Part shown: piece after piece, positions 44,826 through 54,154 of the stretch
Layout: each line of letters opens with the position of its first letter
Position numbering within the stretch: position 1 is the first letter of the stretch
Source: Zunongwangia profunda SM-A87
Lineage (GTDB): Bacteria; Bacteroidota; Bacteroidia; Flavobacteriales; Flavobacteriaceae
Direction of reading: 5' to 3'
Assembly: GCF_000023465.1 (NCBI RefSeq)
Contig: NC_014041.1
Span: 3,044,001 to 3,108,000 of the forward strand
Length of the DNA: 64,000 bases
Notes under the pieces: model-generated
The model's input: the letters and a program-made list of their open reading frames with translations, nothing else
Told to the model about the DNA's origin: nothing
Databases searched by the model: none
Made by a program: the position numbers and the translations under genes

Positions 44826-45455
44826 ATGCGGTTTCTTAAAAAATCTATTCTTTATACCGTAATTTTAATTGTACTCGGGATCTTCATTACTCTTGGATTA
44901 GAAGCTTTTATTAAACAGGATATAGCTAGCCGAATGTATGCCGAAATCAATGAGGTTCCCTCCGCAAAAACCGCGATTGTATTAGGCGCCAGTGTTCATT
45001 CAGACGGGAAACTCTCCCCTATTTTACAAGATCGGGTAGACACTGCTATCGATCTTTTAAAGCACCATAAAGTAGAAGAAATTTTAATTAGCGGTGATCA
45101 CGGCAGCGATGATTACAACGAAGTTGATGCCATCGCCAATTATCTTACAGAAAATGGCATACCATCAGATATACTAATTTTAGATCACGCCGGTTTCGAC
45201 ACCTATGATAGCATGTACAGAGCCTCTAAAGTTTTTAATATTAAAGATGCGATCGTAATTACACAACAATTTCATTTACCCCGGGCCTTGTTTATCGCCA
45301 AACATTTGGGGTTAGATTATTATGGTTTTGAAGCTAAAGAACGGGAATTTAAAATTGAAACCAAGATAATGAAACGTGAAAAACTAGCCAATTACAAAGC
45401 CGTATTCGAAGTTATTTTTCAAACCAAACCACGCGTTTTAAACAAAAAAATTTAG
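44826..45455 (+). CDS. SanA/YdcF-type DUF218 membrane-anchored protein
   Basis: The 209-residue protein has one N-terminal membrane helix (about residues 7-27), then a DUF218 domain with TAIVLGASVHSDGKLSP, ISGDHGSDDYNEV and VITQQFHLPRALF. This matches SanA, a protein linked to envelope permeability in E. coli. The biochemical activity is not established. It stands alone, with TATCTTCG in its upstream region as a one-mismatch promoter box. Confidence 0.8.
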   Translation: MRFLKKSILYTVILIVLGIFITLGLEAFIKQDIASRMYAEINEVPSAKTAIVLGASVHSDGKLSPILQDRVDTAIDLLKHHKVEEILISGDHGSDDYNEVDAIANYLTENGIPSDILILDHAGFDTYDSMYRASKVFNIKDAIVITQQFHLPRALFIAKHLGLDYYGFEAKEREFKIETKIMKREKLANYKAVFEVIFQTKPRVLNKKI

Positions 45456-45529
45456 TTAAGCTTTTTTTAAATACATAAGCCTTAAGACTTGTTTTTGTAT
45501 TTTTCAGATAACAACTACAAAAGTACATT

Positions 45530-45886
45530 ATGTTATCTGCTATTATTCATATTCTTATCGATGCGCTAATCTTAATGGTCGCCGCTAAATTCCTTAATAA
45601 AGTTCATCTTAAAAGTTTTAAAACTGCTGTTTTAGTCGCTTTGCTTATTGGTGTATTAAGCTTCTTTTTAAGCTGGCTATTCACCGCTGTTTTAAATATC
45701 GCCACCTTAGGAATGTTTTATTTTCTGGGATTAGGCTTTGTGACTCGAATCGTTGCTTATGCCATCATTATTGAAATTGCCGATCAGTTAAGCAGTGGCT
45801 TTAAAACCGAAGGATTTTTACCTTCGCTTTGGCTAGCGGTAATATTGGCATTTTTTGGAAGTATAATCGATGCTATGCTTTTTTAG
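45530..45886 (+). CDS. Small four-helix membrane protein
   Basis: The 118-residue protein is almost entirely hydrophobic, with four segments near residues 4-22, 32-50, 52-80 and 96-117. It may belong to the YvlD/phage-holin-4-like group of small membrane proteins, but I am not certain. Its 3' end overlaps the convergent PepSY gene by 14 bases, so the two transcripts are antisense at their ends. Function unknown. Confidence 0.65.
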   Translation: MLSAIIHILIDALILMVAAKFLNKVHLKSFKTAVLVALLIGVLSFFLSWLFTAVLNIATLGMFYFLGLGFVTRIVAYAIIIEIADQLSSGFKTEGFLPSLWLAVILAFFGSIIDAMLF

Positions 45887-47012
45887 AAATTTTTGGGTTT
45901 CTCTTTGGTGATTTAAATTTTCTTCCATACCAGATATAAAAGCCTGTAATAGGTAAAACTGCTATAAAAAGACTAGCTAGAAAAGTAATAATTTTCCCGG
46001 GCAATCTAAAATACTGGCCACTATGCAACCCGTATGTCATTTCCTGAAGTTTTAAGCCCGTACTTTTGGTGTGATAATTAGATTGATATAAAAGCTCTCC
46101 CGTTTTTGGATGAAATTGATAATTAGATTGATGATCAAAGTGAAGGGATTTAGGATAAGCTCCGGAAATGATAGGAGAAGTTCCATCCTGCTTCCATACA
46201 AAATACATTCCGCTCTCAGGTTTTAAGGCTATGGTTTGCTGGAAAGCCAAGTCCATTGCATGTTGCTGATATTCTTCATTACCAGCAGGGTCTTTTATCG
46301 CTGGTATAAAAAAGTCAGACTCATGTCGTTCCCCAAAATTCGCTACCGAATAAAAAGAATCATGTACCGGTTCATAAATAAATGCCAGGCCGGTAATGGC
46401 TAGAATCAAAGCAATTATTGCGGTATAAAAACCGGTAACATTATGCCAGTCGTAATTAATTCGTCGCCAGCGTGCACTCCATTTTACCGATAATCGCTGT
46501 TTTAAGTATTTTACCTTTTTTGGCCACCAAAGAATAATACCACTTAATACTAAGATCACAAAAATGACCGTCGCCATGCCCACTATTTGCTTTCCTATTT
46601 CTTGTGGAAGTAATAAGTACATGTGCAATTCTTCAATAATGGTAAAGAATTCAGTGTCCAGGTTTACTTTTTTAATCAATTCACCAGTATACGGATTAAA
46701 ATTCAGTAAAAAATCACTCCCATCTTTAGTCATACTTACTGTAGCGGGGCGGGAACCACCATTGTAAACCACCATTGATGCTTCAAAATCTGGCTGAAAA
46801 TCATTGGCTTTTTTCAGTAAAAAAGAAGGGGCTATAAATGCCGAATCCTGCTGGGGTACAAATCGGTAATCGTAAAAAACATCTTTTAATTCATCATGAA
46901 AAGTGAAAATACAGCCGGTAATTGCTACAATAAAAATAACAATCCCAGAGGTTAATCCTAACCACAAATGGAGTTGATGAATTATTGTTTTAAAAGCGTT
47001 TTTACCTGCCAT
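45873..47012 (-). CDS. PepSY-associated transmembrane protein, probable iron-uptake reductase
   Basis: The 379-residue inner-membrane protein has four membrane helices (near residues 15-40, 140-165, 190-215 and 335-360) and PepSY-type periplasmic parts with NFNPYTGEL and FHPKTGELLY. Histidines in or near the helices (HQLHLWLGL, ELHMYLLL, YDWHNVTGFY and GLHSGQYFRLPG) could ligate heme. Members lie with siderophore receptors and are thought to reduce ferric siderophores. Here the TonB receptor gene is 201 bases upstream on the same strand. It has its own -7 box. Confidence 0.82.
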   Translation of the reverse strand: MAGKNAFKTIIHQLHLWLGLTSGIVIFIVAITGCIFTFHDELKDVFYDYRFVPQQDSAFIAPSFLLKKANDFQPDFEASMVVYNGGSRPATVSMTKDGSDFLLNFNPYTGELIKKVNLDTEFFTIIEELHMYLLLPQEIGKQIVGMATVIFVILVLSGIILWWPKKVKYLKQRLSVKWSARWRRINYDWHNVTGFYTAIIALILAITGLAFIYEPVHDSFYSVANFGERHESDFFIPAIKDPAGNEEYQQHAMDLAFQQTIALKPESGMYFVWKQDGTSPIISGAYPKSLHFDHQSNYQFHPKTGELLYQSNYHTKSTGLKLQEMTYGLHSGQYFRLPGKIITFLASLFIAVLPITGFYIWYGRKFKSPKRNPKISKKA

Positions 47013-47026
47013 TTCAAAATTTTGAA

Positions 47027-47034
47027 CAAATGTA
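47027..47034 (-). promoter_or_regulatory. -7 promoter box of the PepSY protein gene
   Basis: Minus-strand TACATTTG, a perfect TAnnTTTG box, identical to the box of the TonB receptor gene. Confidence 0.5.
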
Positions 47035-47213
47035 ATAAAAAGGAAAGCCGGACACTTTTAAAGTATCCGACTAAACACAAACTAACTAGAATAAATTTTA
47101 AATAAACCCCGGAGCGCGGCCACGAGATATAAATCGGAAATTCTTTTACTATTTTGATGTACCCCTATCCCATTCTAATAGTTGAGATTGGACTGGAGTA
47201 ATTCCTTATTAAT

Positions 47214-49676
47214 TTAGAATTTATAAGTAAAATTAGCCGACAAATTTCTCCCAATTTGTGGGTTAATGGTCGACCAACCATTATAATATTCTTCATCATT
47301 AAGGTTATTCAGTTTTAACGTAATTCCGAATTTTTCAGTTTGGTAAAATAAAGAGGCGTTTAATACCGTATAATCATCCAGTGTAAAAATACCTGCAGTA
47401 TTTCTATTAAAAATCATATTTTCACTTCCATAATTTCCTCCAAAACCAACTCCAAAACCATCCAATGCGTTGTTAGAAAATTGATAAGTGGCCCAAAGAT
47501 TTGCTAGATTTTGTGGTCCCGCACTTTCTGGACGGCGGCCTAAGAAATCATCTCCCTCAGTTCCTTTGGTAAGTTCACTTTCGTTATAACTGTAATTCGC
47601 ATTTATATTTAAACCTTTTAGGGGCGCGGCAGTTATACTGGCCTCAAATCCACGGCTATACAATTCACCTCCCTGGGTATATACTTGAGGAGCTATGGTC
47701 ATCACCGTGTTGGTTACCTGAATATCATAGTAAGACAATGTTGTGGCTATCTTATTATTAAGAAGATTTAATTTTATACCACCTTCAAGCTGTCTTGCAT
47801 GTTCAGGATCGAATTCATAATTTTTATTATTGCCATTCAGATCCATTCCGGTTTGTGGGGCTACATTGCTAAAACCATCCTGGTAATTAGCAAATAAAGA
47901 CAGCTTATCCAAAACAGGTTGGTATACCACACCAAATTTAGGAGACCATGCCGTTTGGCTATTGTTTTTGCTCTCAAAACGATCTACACGTAAACTTGCC
48001 ATAATCGATAATGCCTCGATAGGATTAAAAATATCAGATACATAAGCACTATAAATCTCTTGTCTGGAATTGGAGGGATTGATGTCTGAACTTTCAAAAA
48101 GTGCATCTACGCCCGACTTCGATAAAATACCGCTATCGTAATCTGTGATGTAAGCATTAGGATCTGTAATACCGTATACACTTGCATTTACATTTTCTGC
48201 TTTGGCACTACCAATATAAATTAACCCGTTTCTTAGATATCCGGTACCATTATTTCGAACCTCGCGATTATAGTAATCTAAACCGGCCACTATACGGTTT
48301 CTGGTTTTACCGATGTTGAAATCACCAATGAAATTTTGCTGAATATCGGTCGTTAGCGTGGTTGAGTTTTGGTGATTCATTTGTCTGGCAAAAACTACTC
48401 CACTATCCAAAGTCGTTCCGAATAAAGCATCTTCTCCCATAAAACTTGACGTTCCTTCATATAAATATGAATAATAGCCTCTTGCTTTTGCTGAACTTTG
48501 AGAAACTGCTGTTTGAGATGTCCAGCTCTCAGATAACTTATAGTTCATCTGCGCCTGAATACTGTACATTGGATTTTCGATCCCTAAATCATCTGAAGTA
48601 TAAGAGCGATTATTATCGTAACCTAATTCATCAAGATTATTTACAACCAGTTTACTACCTCTGTCCAAAAATAACATGGTTTGATTGGTTGTTTCTACCT
48701 GATAGATTTCAGTATTCACTAAGAAAGAAAGACGATCATCTACCTGGTAAGATAAAGAAGGTGCGAAGAAAAATGATTTTCTAAAACCTGCATCCTGAAA
48801 ACTTTCCTGGGTATGGTATGCCGAGTTCACCCTTAAATTTAGCCCTTGTTTTAAAGGTAAATTCACATCTGCCGTTAGTCTATTTAAACCATAACTTCCT
48901 GAAGTGTATGAAATATTCCCACCAAAATCGTTATATGGGCGTTTTGTTACTACGTTAATTAATCCTCCATAAGAAACCACTGAACTTCCATATAAAGTTC
49001 CGGAAGGTCCTTTAATAACTTCGATGGTCTCAATATTTTGTGGATCAGGACTACCGTTAGTTAAAGCAGGTAAACCATTTGTTAAATTGGGCTGAACGGC
49101 AAATCCTCTTAAAGAGTAATAACCTGCCCCATCAGAACCCCTACCGGTAGATTCCCATAATTTGGTAATACCAGCTGCATTTTTTAAAGCATCATCAAAA
49201 TTGGTAACTACCTGACTTTGTAATAAGTCTGCCGTAATTGAATTATATACCTGGGAGTTTTCCATTCTGGATAGCGGTAATTTAGAGACATAAACACTGG
49301 AACTTTTGGTAAACTCATTAGTCTTATTTTCAGCATTAAGCAGCACTTCTCCTAATTGCTCTTCACTGCCTATTAAAACTACAGGAGCAATATCGGTAAT
49401 TACTCCACCTTCAACCGAAACATTTACTTCAGTAGCCTTATAGCCAACGTAAGAAAATTTTATCGTATAGGTACCGGGGCGTACATTTCGCAATTCATAA
49501 AATCCATTTCGATTGGTTTCCGTTCCTTTTGAAGTACCTTGTAAAGCAACATTCACATTAAAAATAGGTTGATTAGCACTATTTATCACCTGCCCTTTAA
49601 GCGTTCCTGAATTTTGGGCAAATCCCAGCGAAGAAAGAAATAATGATAAAAATAGGAGTAATTGTTTTTGTGACAT
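47214..49676 (-). CDS. TonB-dependent siderophore receptor
   Basis: This outer-membrane protein of 820 residues imports a ferric siderophore. After the signal peptide comes a carboxypeptidase-regulatory-like domain (about 22-110), then the plug with ADLLQSQVVTNFDDALKNAAGI and a VIKGPSGTLYGSS motif, then a beta-barrel ending in a phenylalanine (NFTYKF), as barrels do. The plug wording and the PepSY neighbour suit a hydroxamate-type siderophore or similar, but the ligand is not readable. An iron-box-like repeat overlaps its predicted transcription start. Confidence 0.92.
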   Translation of the reverse strand: MSQKQLLLFLSLFLSSLGFAQNSGTLKGQVINSANQPIFNVNVALQGTSKGTETNRNGFYELRNVRPGTYTIKFSYVGYKATEVNVSVEGGVITDIAPVVLIGSEEQLGEVLLNAENKTNEFTKSSSVYVSKLPLSRMENSQVYNSITADLLQSQVVTNFDDALKNAAGITKLWESTGRGSDGAGYYSLRGFAVQPNLTNGLPALTNGSPDPQNIETIEVIKGPSGTLYGSSVVSYGGLINVVTKRPYNDFGGNISYTSGSYGLNRLTADVNLPLKQGLNLRVNSAYHTQESFQDAGFRKSFFFAPSLSYQVDDRLSFLVNTEIYQVETTNQTMLFLDRGSKLVVNNLDELGYDNNRSYTSDDLGIENPMYSIQAQMNYKLSESWTSQTAVSQSSAKARGYYSYLYEGTSSFMGEDALFGTTLDSGVVFARQMNHQNSTTLTTDIQQNFIGDFNIGKTRNRIVAGLDYYNREVRNNGTGYLRNGLIYIGSAKAENVNASVYGITDPNAYITDYDSGILSKSGVDALFESSDINPSNSRQEIYSAYVSDIFNPIEALSIMASLRVDRFESKNNSQTAWSPKFGVVYQPVLDKLSLFANYQDGFSNVAPQTGMDLNGNNKNYEFDPEHARQLEGGIKLNLLNNKIATTLSYYDIQVTNTVMTIAPQVYTQGGELYSRGFEASITAAPLKGLNINANYSYNESELTKGTEGDDFLGRRPESAGPQNLANLWATYQFSNNALDGFGVGFGGNYGSENMIFNRNTAGIFTLDDYTVLNASLFYQTEKFGITLKLNNLNDEEYYNGWSTINPQIGRNLSANFTYKF

Positions 49677-49690
49677 TTTTTTCGATCTAT

Positions 49691-49713
49691 TTATTTAGAC
49701 TATTTTTAAATAA
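49691..49713 (-). promoter_or_regulatory. Candidate Fur-type operator before the TonB receptor
   Basis: TTATTTA and TAAATAA form an inverted repeat with a nine-base spacer. It lies just downstream of the -7 box, where a repressor would block transcription. Assignment to Fur is inference. Confidence 0.4.
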
Positions 49714-49718
49714 TTTCG

Positions 49719-49726
49719 CAAATGTA
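49719..49726 (-). promoter_or_regulatory. -7 promoter box of the TonB receptor gene
   Basis: Minus-strand TACATTTG, a perfect TAnnTTTG box, 42 bases before the start codon. Confidence 0.6.
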
Positions 49727-49884
49727 AAAACCTACAATCATTTTAAAAAGCTAATTCAGATTTATTTTAAATAAAAATAACATAGCTTCCTACATAGACT
49801 GCTTCTTAAGGAAACACTAAATTAATCTTCTATACGCTCAGTTTTCCATAGAAACCGCTATATTTAAGCTTTTAAAAAAATGCT

Positions 49885-50676
49885 ATGATCAAATTAATAA
49901 TCACAGATATGGATGGTACTTTGCTGGACGACCAGCATAATATTCATCCAGAATTCTGGGAAGTAGAAAAAAAGTTACGTGATAAAGGAATTATGTTTTC
50001 TGTAGCCAGTGGAAGGCAGTATTATAACCTGGTTTCTAATTTTGAGCAACTTAAAGGCCATATGATGTTTTTTGCCGAAAACGGTAGCTATGTGGTACAT
50101 AAGGATAAAGAATTATATACCAACACAATGGATCGCGAACAGGCTAACGAGTTTATAAAACTTGGACGAGAAGCCGAGAATTGTAATTTGGTTTTATGCG
50201 GTATCAATTCGGCTTATGCTGAAAATGATGATGAAGAATTTATCAATGAAGTGGGTAAATATTACAAGCGCCTGGAACTTGTAGATGACCTTACCAGTGT
50301 TAAAGATAAAGTTTTAAAGGTTACCCTTTGTAATTTTGAAGGAGTCGAAGAAAATACATTCCCTAAATTTGAGAAATTTCAGGATGATTTTAAAGTAGCG
50401 ATCGCTTCAAGAATTTTTATCGATATTATGTCTAATACCGCCAATAAAGGAAATGCAATTAAAGGCGTACAGGAAGAATTAAATATTTCGCCTGAAGAAA
50501 CCATGGTTTTTGGCGACTATTTAAATGATCTTGAAATGATGCAGAATGCCAAATACAGCTATGCGATGAAAAATGCCCATCCTGAAATCATTAAAGTCAG
50601 TAATTTTGTAACGAAATACGATAATAATGAAAACGGCGTGGTAAGAACGATCCGTGAATTAGGATTGGTAGATTAA
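49885..50676 (+). CDS. Cof-type HAD-superfamily phosphatase
   Basis: The 263-residue cytoplasmic phosphatase has the HAD motifs DMDGTLLDD (residues 8-16, nucleophile Asp8), SVASGRQ, the lysine in ANKGNAI and GDYLNDLEMM. The cap of the Cof/IIB type lies between. Such enzymes hydrolyse sugar phosphates, FMN or pyridoxal phosphate; the substrate is unknown. The gene is monocistronic. Confidence 0.9.
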   Translation: MIKLIITDMDGTLLDDQHNIHPEFWEVEKKLRDKGIMFSVASGRQYYNLVSNFEQLKGHMMFFAENGSYVVHKDKELYTNTMDREQANEFIKLGREAENCNLVLCGINSAYAENDDEEFINEVGKYYKRLELVDDLTSVKDKVLKVTLCNFEGVEENTFPKFEKFQDDFKVAIASRIFIDIMSNTANKGNAIKGVQEELNISPEETMVFGDYLNDLEMMQNAKYSYAMKNAHPEIIKVSNFVTKYDNNENGVVRTIRELGLVD

Positions 50677-50722
50677 GTGTTGCTAAAAAGACTAACAAAA
50701 ATAGGATAAGTTAAACGACAAC

Positions 50723-50882
50723 GAGGCTGTCTAAACGTATTCAAAAGTGTCATTTAAAACTACCTGTCTGCCTACAGGTTCATTTCAGAATTTCACCATA
50801 CTGATTAAACAATGTTTATGCCACCTTAAAATAGGCTGCTGGCTGGTTCAGGTTGAAAAAAATTGACTTTTTTGGACAGCCC
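50723..50882. mobile_element. MITE-like element or IS end remnant
   Basis: The segment starts with GAGGCTGTCTAAAC and ends with a matching inverted TTTTTGGACAGCCC, about 160 bases apart. It has no coding capacity. An internal hairpin ACCTGT-CTGCCT-ACAGGT (50762-50779) is present. The terminal sequence resembles ends of flavobacterial insertion sequences. The right end abuts the stop codon of the next gene; no target duplication is visible. Confidence 0.6.
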
Positions 50883-51629
50883 TTAATTGATAATAATATT
50901 GGTTTTGTCTACACCGCTATTTCCTGTTTTGGGATCAAAAGCATAGACGGTAATGGTATAATTACCTTTACTTAAATCGATATTCCCCGAAAACGTACTG
51001 GATTTTTCAGTTTGTTGAAGCGCTACTTCTTTAAAAAAACCTTCGGCTTCTACTACGGCTTTAATTTGGAAATTACTAGCATTCCATAAGCCACCTTCTT
51101 CAACGGGACATCCACACATCATCACAATATTTGCTTTAATTTCTGTAGAAACACCACCAGGTATACGCTCATGGGTTTGCGGACTCAAAATATCGATGAT
51201 AAAACCTGGAATTTCAAGGACCACTCCGTCTCCCATAATATCTTTACCCGGGATGACCCAGAGCTGGGTTGTTGATTTGACAATGGCCTGCCTTTTATGT
51301 ATAGGAGCATAGGCTTCTACTTCTATAAAAGTAGGTGATTTTATATCTAATTTGGCTAAGTAGCCTGCAGTATTATTCTCTGAAAGATCCTGATAACGTG
51401 CTTTAGGCTCCTTCATGATTTTTTCCGTATTTCCCGTACTTCCAGAAGTAACTCCTTCTGCAAGTAGTTCTTTCGTTAAAGCATCCCTAACCAAAATTTT
51501 TGCACCACCTACAGAGGTACCTATAAACTTGGCATCTTTAGCTTTAGCTCTTATCATCACATTGGTTTGAGCCATACTATGAAAACTGATAAGTACAATA
51601 ATTAAAGTGAAAAAGCCGGAAAGTTTCAT
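50883..51629 (-). CDS. Secreted protein of unknown function
   Basis: The 248-residue protein has a signal peptide cut near SMAQ. The rest looks like beta-sandwich domains (SGNIDLSKGNYTITVYAFDPKTGN), with two nearby cysteines in MMCGCPVEEGG. No family was recognised. Its stop codon touches the right end of the MITE-like element, so the original C-terminus could have been altered by that insertion. The L,D-transpeptidase gene is 68 bases upstream on the same strand. Confidence 0.7.
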   Translation of the reverse strand: MKLSGFFTLIIVLISFHSMAQTNVMIRAKAKDAKFIGTSVGGAKILVRDALTKELLAEGVTSGSTGNTEKIMKEPKARYQDLSENNTAGYLAKLDIKSPTFIEVEAYAPIHKRQAIVKSTTQLWVIPGKDIMGDGVVLEIPGFIIDILSPQTHERIPGGVSTEIKANIVMMCGCPVEEGGLWNASNFQIKAVVEAEGFFKEVALQQTEKSSTFSGNIDLSKGNYTITVYAFDPKTGNSGVDKTNIIIN

Positions 51630-51697
51630 AAAATTTCTTTTACCGAAATATAATAAAAGATAAGAAAATTCAACAGCTATTTATATTTTATATTAAT

Positions 51698-52699
51698 TTA
51701 TGTCAATGGCTTTTCCGGTTCTTCTTCAACGACAAAATTTTTAGCATCATCTTTATACGATTGAATATGGGTTCTTAACATCTCCAATTCATCTTCTTTA
51801 AAATCATTACTTTCCAGGCTATCTGCCAATTGCAGCCAGGGTTTCTTTTTATTATAATCATACTCGCCATATACTATAAATGGGGTTCCATTCTTTTTTA
51901 TGCTAGTTCCATTCAGTTTCCACATACTCGCCCAATCATAGATAAATTGAGCATCGTCCATATACAATCTAACACAGGCATGACTTGCCGGATAACCCGG
52001 CAGCGAATATTGATGTGTACCTACCCCTTCAAAATTCATAAAATTGAAATAGTAAGGCAGTATCCAGTCTTTATTTACAGAACTCACCTTTCGCTTAGCT
52101 TTATAATTTCCGTAATGCAATCCATTTGGTGTAGGAGTCGATTTCTTACCACTACTTACCGGTCCCCATTTTATAAGTTTACCGGCTTCATATAAACCAA
52201 AAGCCTGGATACGTTGCGAAATTAAAACCAGTTTAGGAATAGTATCTACCATACCCAATTGTTTAGGAAAAGGACTATAGTCCATTAGATCTGTACTTAT
52301 TGTATCTGGAACCACCAATTCTTTACCCGTCCAAACCTTACGTTGGTCTATCCTATTTAGAGCGTAGATAATTTTACGCTGTTCCTCGCTGTACCGTGAA
52401 TTAAAACTGTCTAAAGCCGTTCTGTTTTTTATAGAATCCACATGATATACAACAGCCAGTCTTTCTAATGGCGGATCTACAGTAATGGTGTCTAAAACTT
52501 TAACAGGAACTTCTACCGGCCTGGTACTCTCTTCATTTTTATTACAGGAACTTAAACAGTAAATAACAAAAAGTGAGCAGCCTATACTACAGCTTCTTAG
52601 GCTATTATTGAAAAATAAATCTGTTGGAAATAAGGATTTAAGGGTATTAAAAAATGAGCTCATATTTAAAGCTAAATTACTTTTATAGATTTTCTTCAT
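51698..52699 (-). CDS. L,D-transpeptidase (YkuD) lipoprotein
   Basis: The enzyme would make 3-3 crosslinks in peptidoglycan or attach proteins to it. The 333-residue protein has an N-terminal hydrophobic segment ending in YCLSSCNKNEE, a lipobox, and the YkuD core with GVGTHQYSLPGYPASHACVRL. Catalytic histidine and cysteine are present, but the family's SHGC appears as SHAC. The N-terminal stretch before the lipobox is unusually long, so translation may start later at an internal Met (MSSFF). The upstream -7 box favours neither start. Confidence 0.85.
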   Translation of the reverse strand: MKKIYKSNLALNMSSFFNTLKSLFPTDLFFNNSLRSCSIGCSLFVIYCLSSCNKNEESTRPVEVPVKVLDTITVDPPLERLAVVYHVDSIKNRTALDSFNSRYSEEQRKIIYALNRIDQRKVWTGKELVVPDTISTDLMDYSPFPKQLGMVDTIPKLVLISQRIQAFGLYEAGKLIKWGPVSSGKKSTPTPNGLHYGNYKAKRKVSSVNKDWILPYYFNFMNFEGVGTHQYSLPGYPASHACVRLYMDDAQFIYDWASMWKLNGTSIKKNGTPFIVYGEYDYNKKKPWLQLADSLESNDFKEDELEMLRTHIQSYKDDAKNFVVEEEPEKPLT

Positions 52700-53165
52700 G
52701 GTAATAAATTAATCCTATGCTTAGGGATCAATGTAGCAATCAACAAAATTAGCAGATAACACCTCTGGAATCTGCTAATACCGAGTTAATTATTTGTTGA
52801 ATTCTTATTAATATGAAAAAATGAAAAGTAATGGATGTTTTAAACTTGACAGTTCATTTAATGTAACGATAATGCTAATTTAAAACCATTTATATCACAT
52901 TATTTTTAATTTGAAAGCTGAAAAATTTCTGAATTCGGAATTATGTCCTATTTAACAAAATAAACCGAATTTGCGTTTTACATTTAGGGCAAAATGAAGC
53001 TTAAAACAGGGCTAAATGTTTTAAAGCTTTGCATTTGCAAACTACAATTGAACTAAAAATTTGACCAGGATATAATCCACTAACCTCCATTATCAAAATA
53101 AAAAGTGTTCTATTAAGAATACATGATCCAAAAATCCAAATCAAAATCTCAAACAATAGTACTAT
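52700..53165. other. Intergenic region between the L,D-transpeptidase and SDR genes
   Basis: The 466 bases separate divergent genes. Seen: the transpeptidase -7 box at 52744-52751 and a palindrome TTTGCA-TT-TGCAAA at 53028-53041. No gene, RNA or repeat was recognised. Confidence 0.4.
52744..52751 (-). promoter_or_regulatory. -7 promoter box of the L,D-transpeptidase gene
   Basis: Minus-strand TAATTTTG, a perfect TAnnTTTG box, 44 bases before the start codon. Confidence 0.5.
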
Positions 53166-54110
53166 ATGAACTTTTGGTCTCTAAGTAAAGCAAAAAAAAA
53201 GGAAGGTAAAATTGCCATTGTAACCGGAGCAAATGCAGGTATTGGTTACGAAACTACCAAAGGACTTGCCAGCGTAGGAGTTGAAGTGATTATGGCCTGC
53301 CGTGATCTACAAAAAGCTGAAACTGCCAAACAAAAAATATTAAAATCACTACCTGAGGCTAAATTAACGCTTATGGAAATTGATCTTGCCAGTCTTGCTT
53401 CTGTACGTGCTTTTGCTAAAAGTTTTAAATCCCAATATAACAAACTTGATATGTTGGTAAATAATGCCGGAGTAATGATGACACCTTTTCAGAAAACCGA
53501 AGATGGTTTAGAATTACAAATGGAAGTGAATTATTTTGGTCATTTTTTACTTACCGGATTATTGATTCCTGTTTTAGAAAAATCTTTTAGATCACGGGTA
53601 GTTAGCCTAAGTAGTCTTGCCCACCGCTGGGGAGACATTCATTTTGATAATTTAAATGCTGAAAAATCCTACGATAAGCGTCAATTTTATGCCCAAAGCA
53701 AATTGGCATGCCTTATTTTTGCTTATCATCTGGATAAAAAACTGGTAAAAAAAGGTTTCGATATGCATTCTTATGCAGCACATCCCGGGATTTCTAATAC
53801 TAACCTAATGAGAAACCTGCCCGGATGGTTAAGATTCTTATCCCCCTTACTAATGCCCATATTTTCTCAATCTGCTGAAAAAGGTGCGCTTCCTATCTTA
53901 CGTGCCTGCTTAGATGATACCTTGAATGGTGGAGAATATATTGGTCCTTCAGGAACCAAACAATATAAAGGACATCCCGTAATTGTAGATTCAGATTATA
54001 ATTCTAAGGATAAATATAAAGCCAAAAAGCTTTGGAAAGAATCTGAAAAAATAGTCGATTTTGAATATTTTAAAGATAGAGAATTAAAAAAAGAAGCTCA
54101 GGCCTCATAG
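53166..54110 (+). CDS. Short-chain dehydrogenase/reductase (retinol dehydrogenase-like)
   Basis: The 314-residue protein has the Rossmann motif TGANAGIGYE (residues 19-28), the LVNNAGVMM segment, catalytic serine in SLSSLAH and YAQSK. The ACRD motif after strand beta-2 suggests NADP preference. It resembles the retinol dehydrogenase/WW-oxidoreductase-like group. The substrate is unknown and no operon partner is present. Confidence 0.88.
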   Translation: MNFWSLSKAKKKEGKIAIVTGANAGIGYETTKGLASVGVEVIMACRDLQKAETAKQKILKSLPEAKLTLMEIDLASLASVRAFAKSFKSQYNKLDMLVNNAGVMMTPFQKTEDGLELQMEVNYFGHFLLTGLLIPVLEKSFRSRVVSLSSLAHRWGDIHFDNLNAEKSYDKRQFYAQSKLACLIFAYHLDKKLVKKGFDMHSYAAHPGISNTNLMRNLPGWLRFLSPLLMPIFSQSAEKGALPILRACLDDTLNGGEYIGPSGTKQYKGHPVIVDSDYNSKDKYKAKKLWKESEKIVDFEYFKDRELKKEAQAS

Positions 54111-54154
54111 CCCGAGCTCTTTATGTTGATTGATCACCTAATCCAGTAATCTGT

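Noticed and set aside
45530..45886. Prophage holin as evidence of a phage
   Set aside because: The small membrane protein has some holin-like character, but no phage genes, integrase or attachment repeats are nearby.
47013..47213. Possible short gene between the PepSY and TonB receptor genes, minus strand
   Set aside because: The one protein-like stretch, FISRGRAPGFI before a stop, is preceded at once by two in-frame stops and no start. It may be a remnant, but support is too weak.
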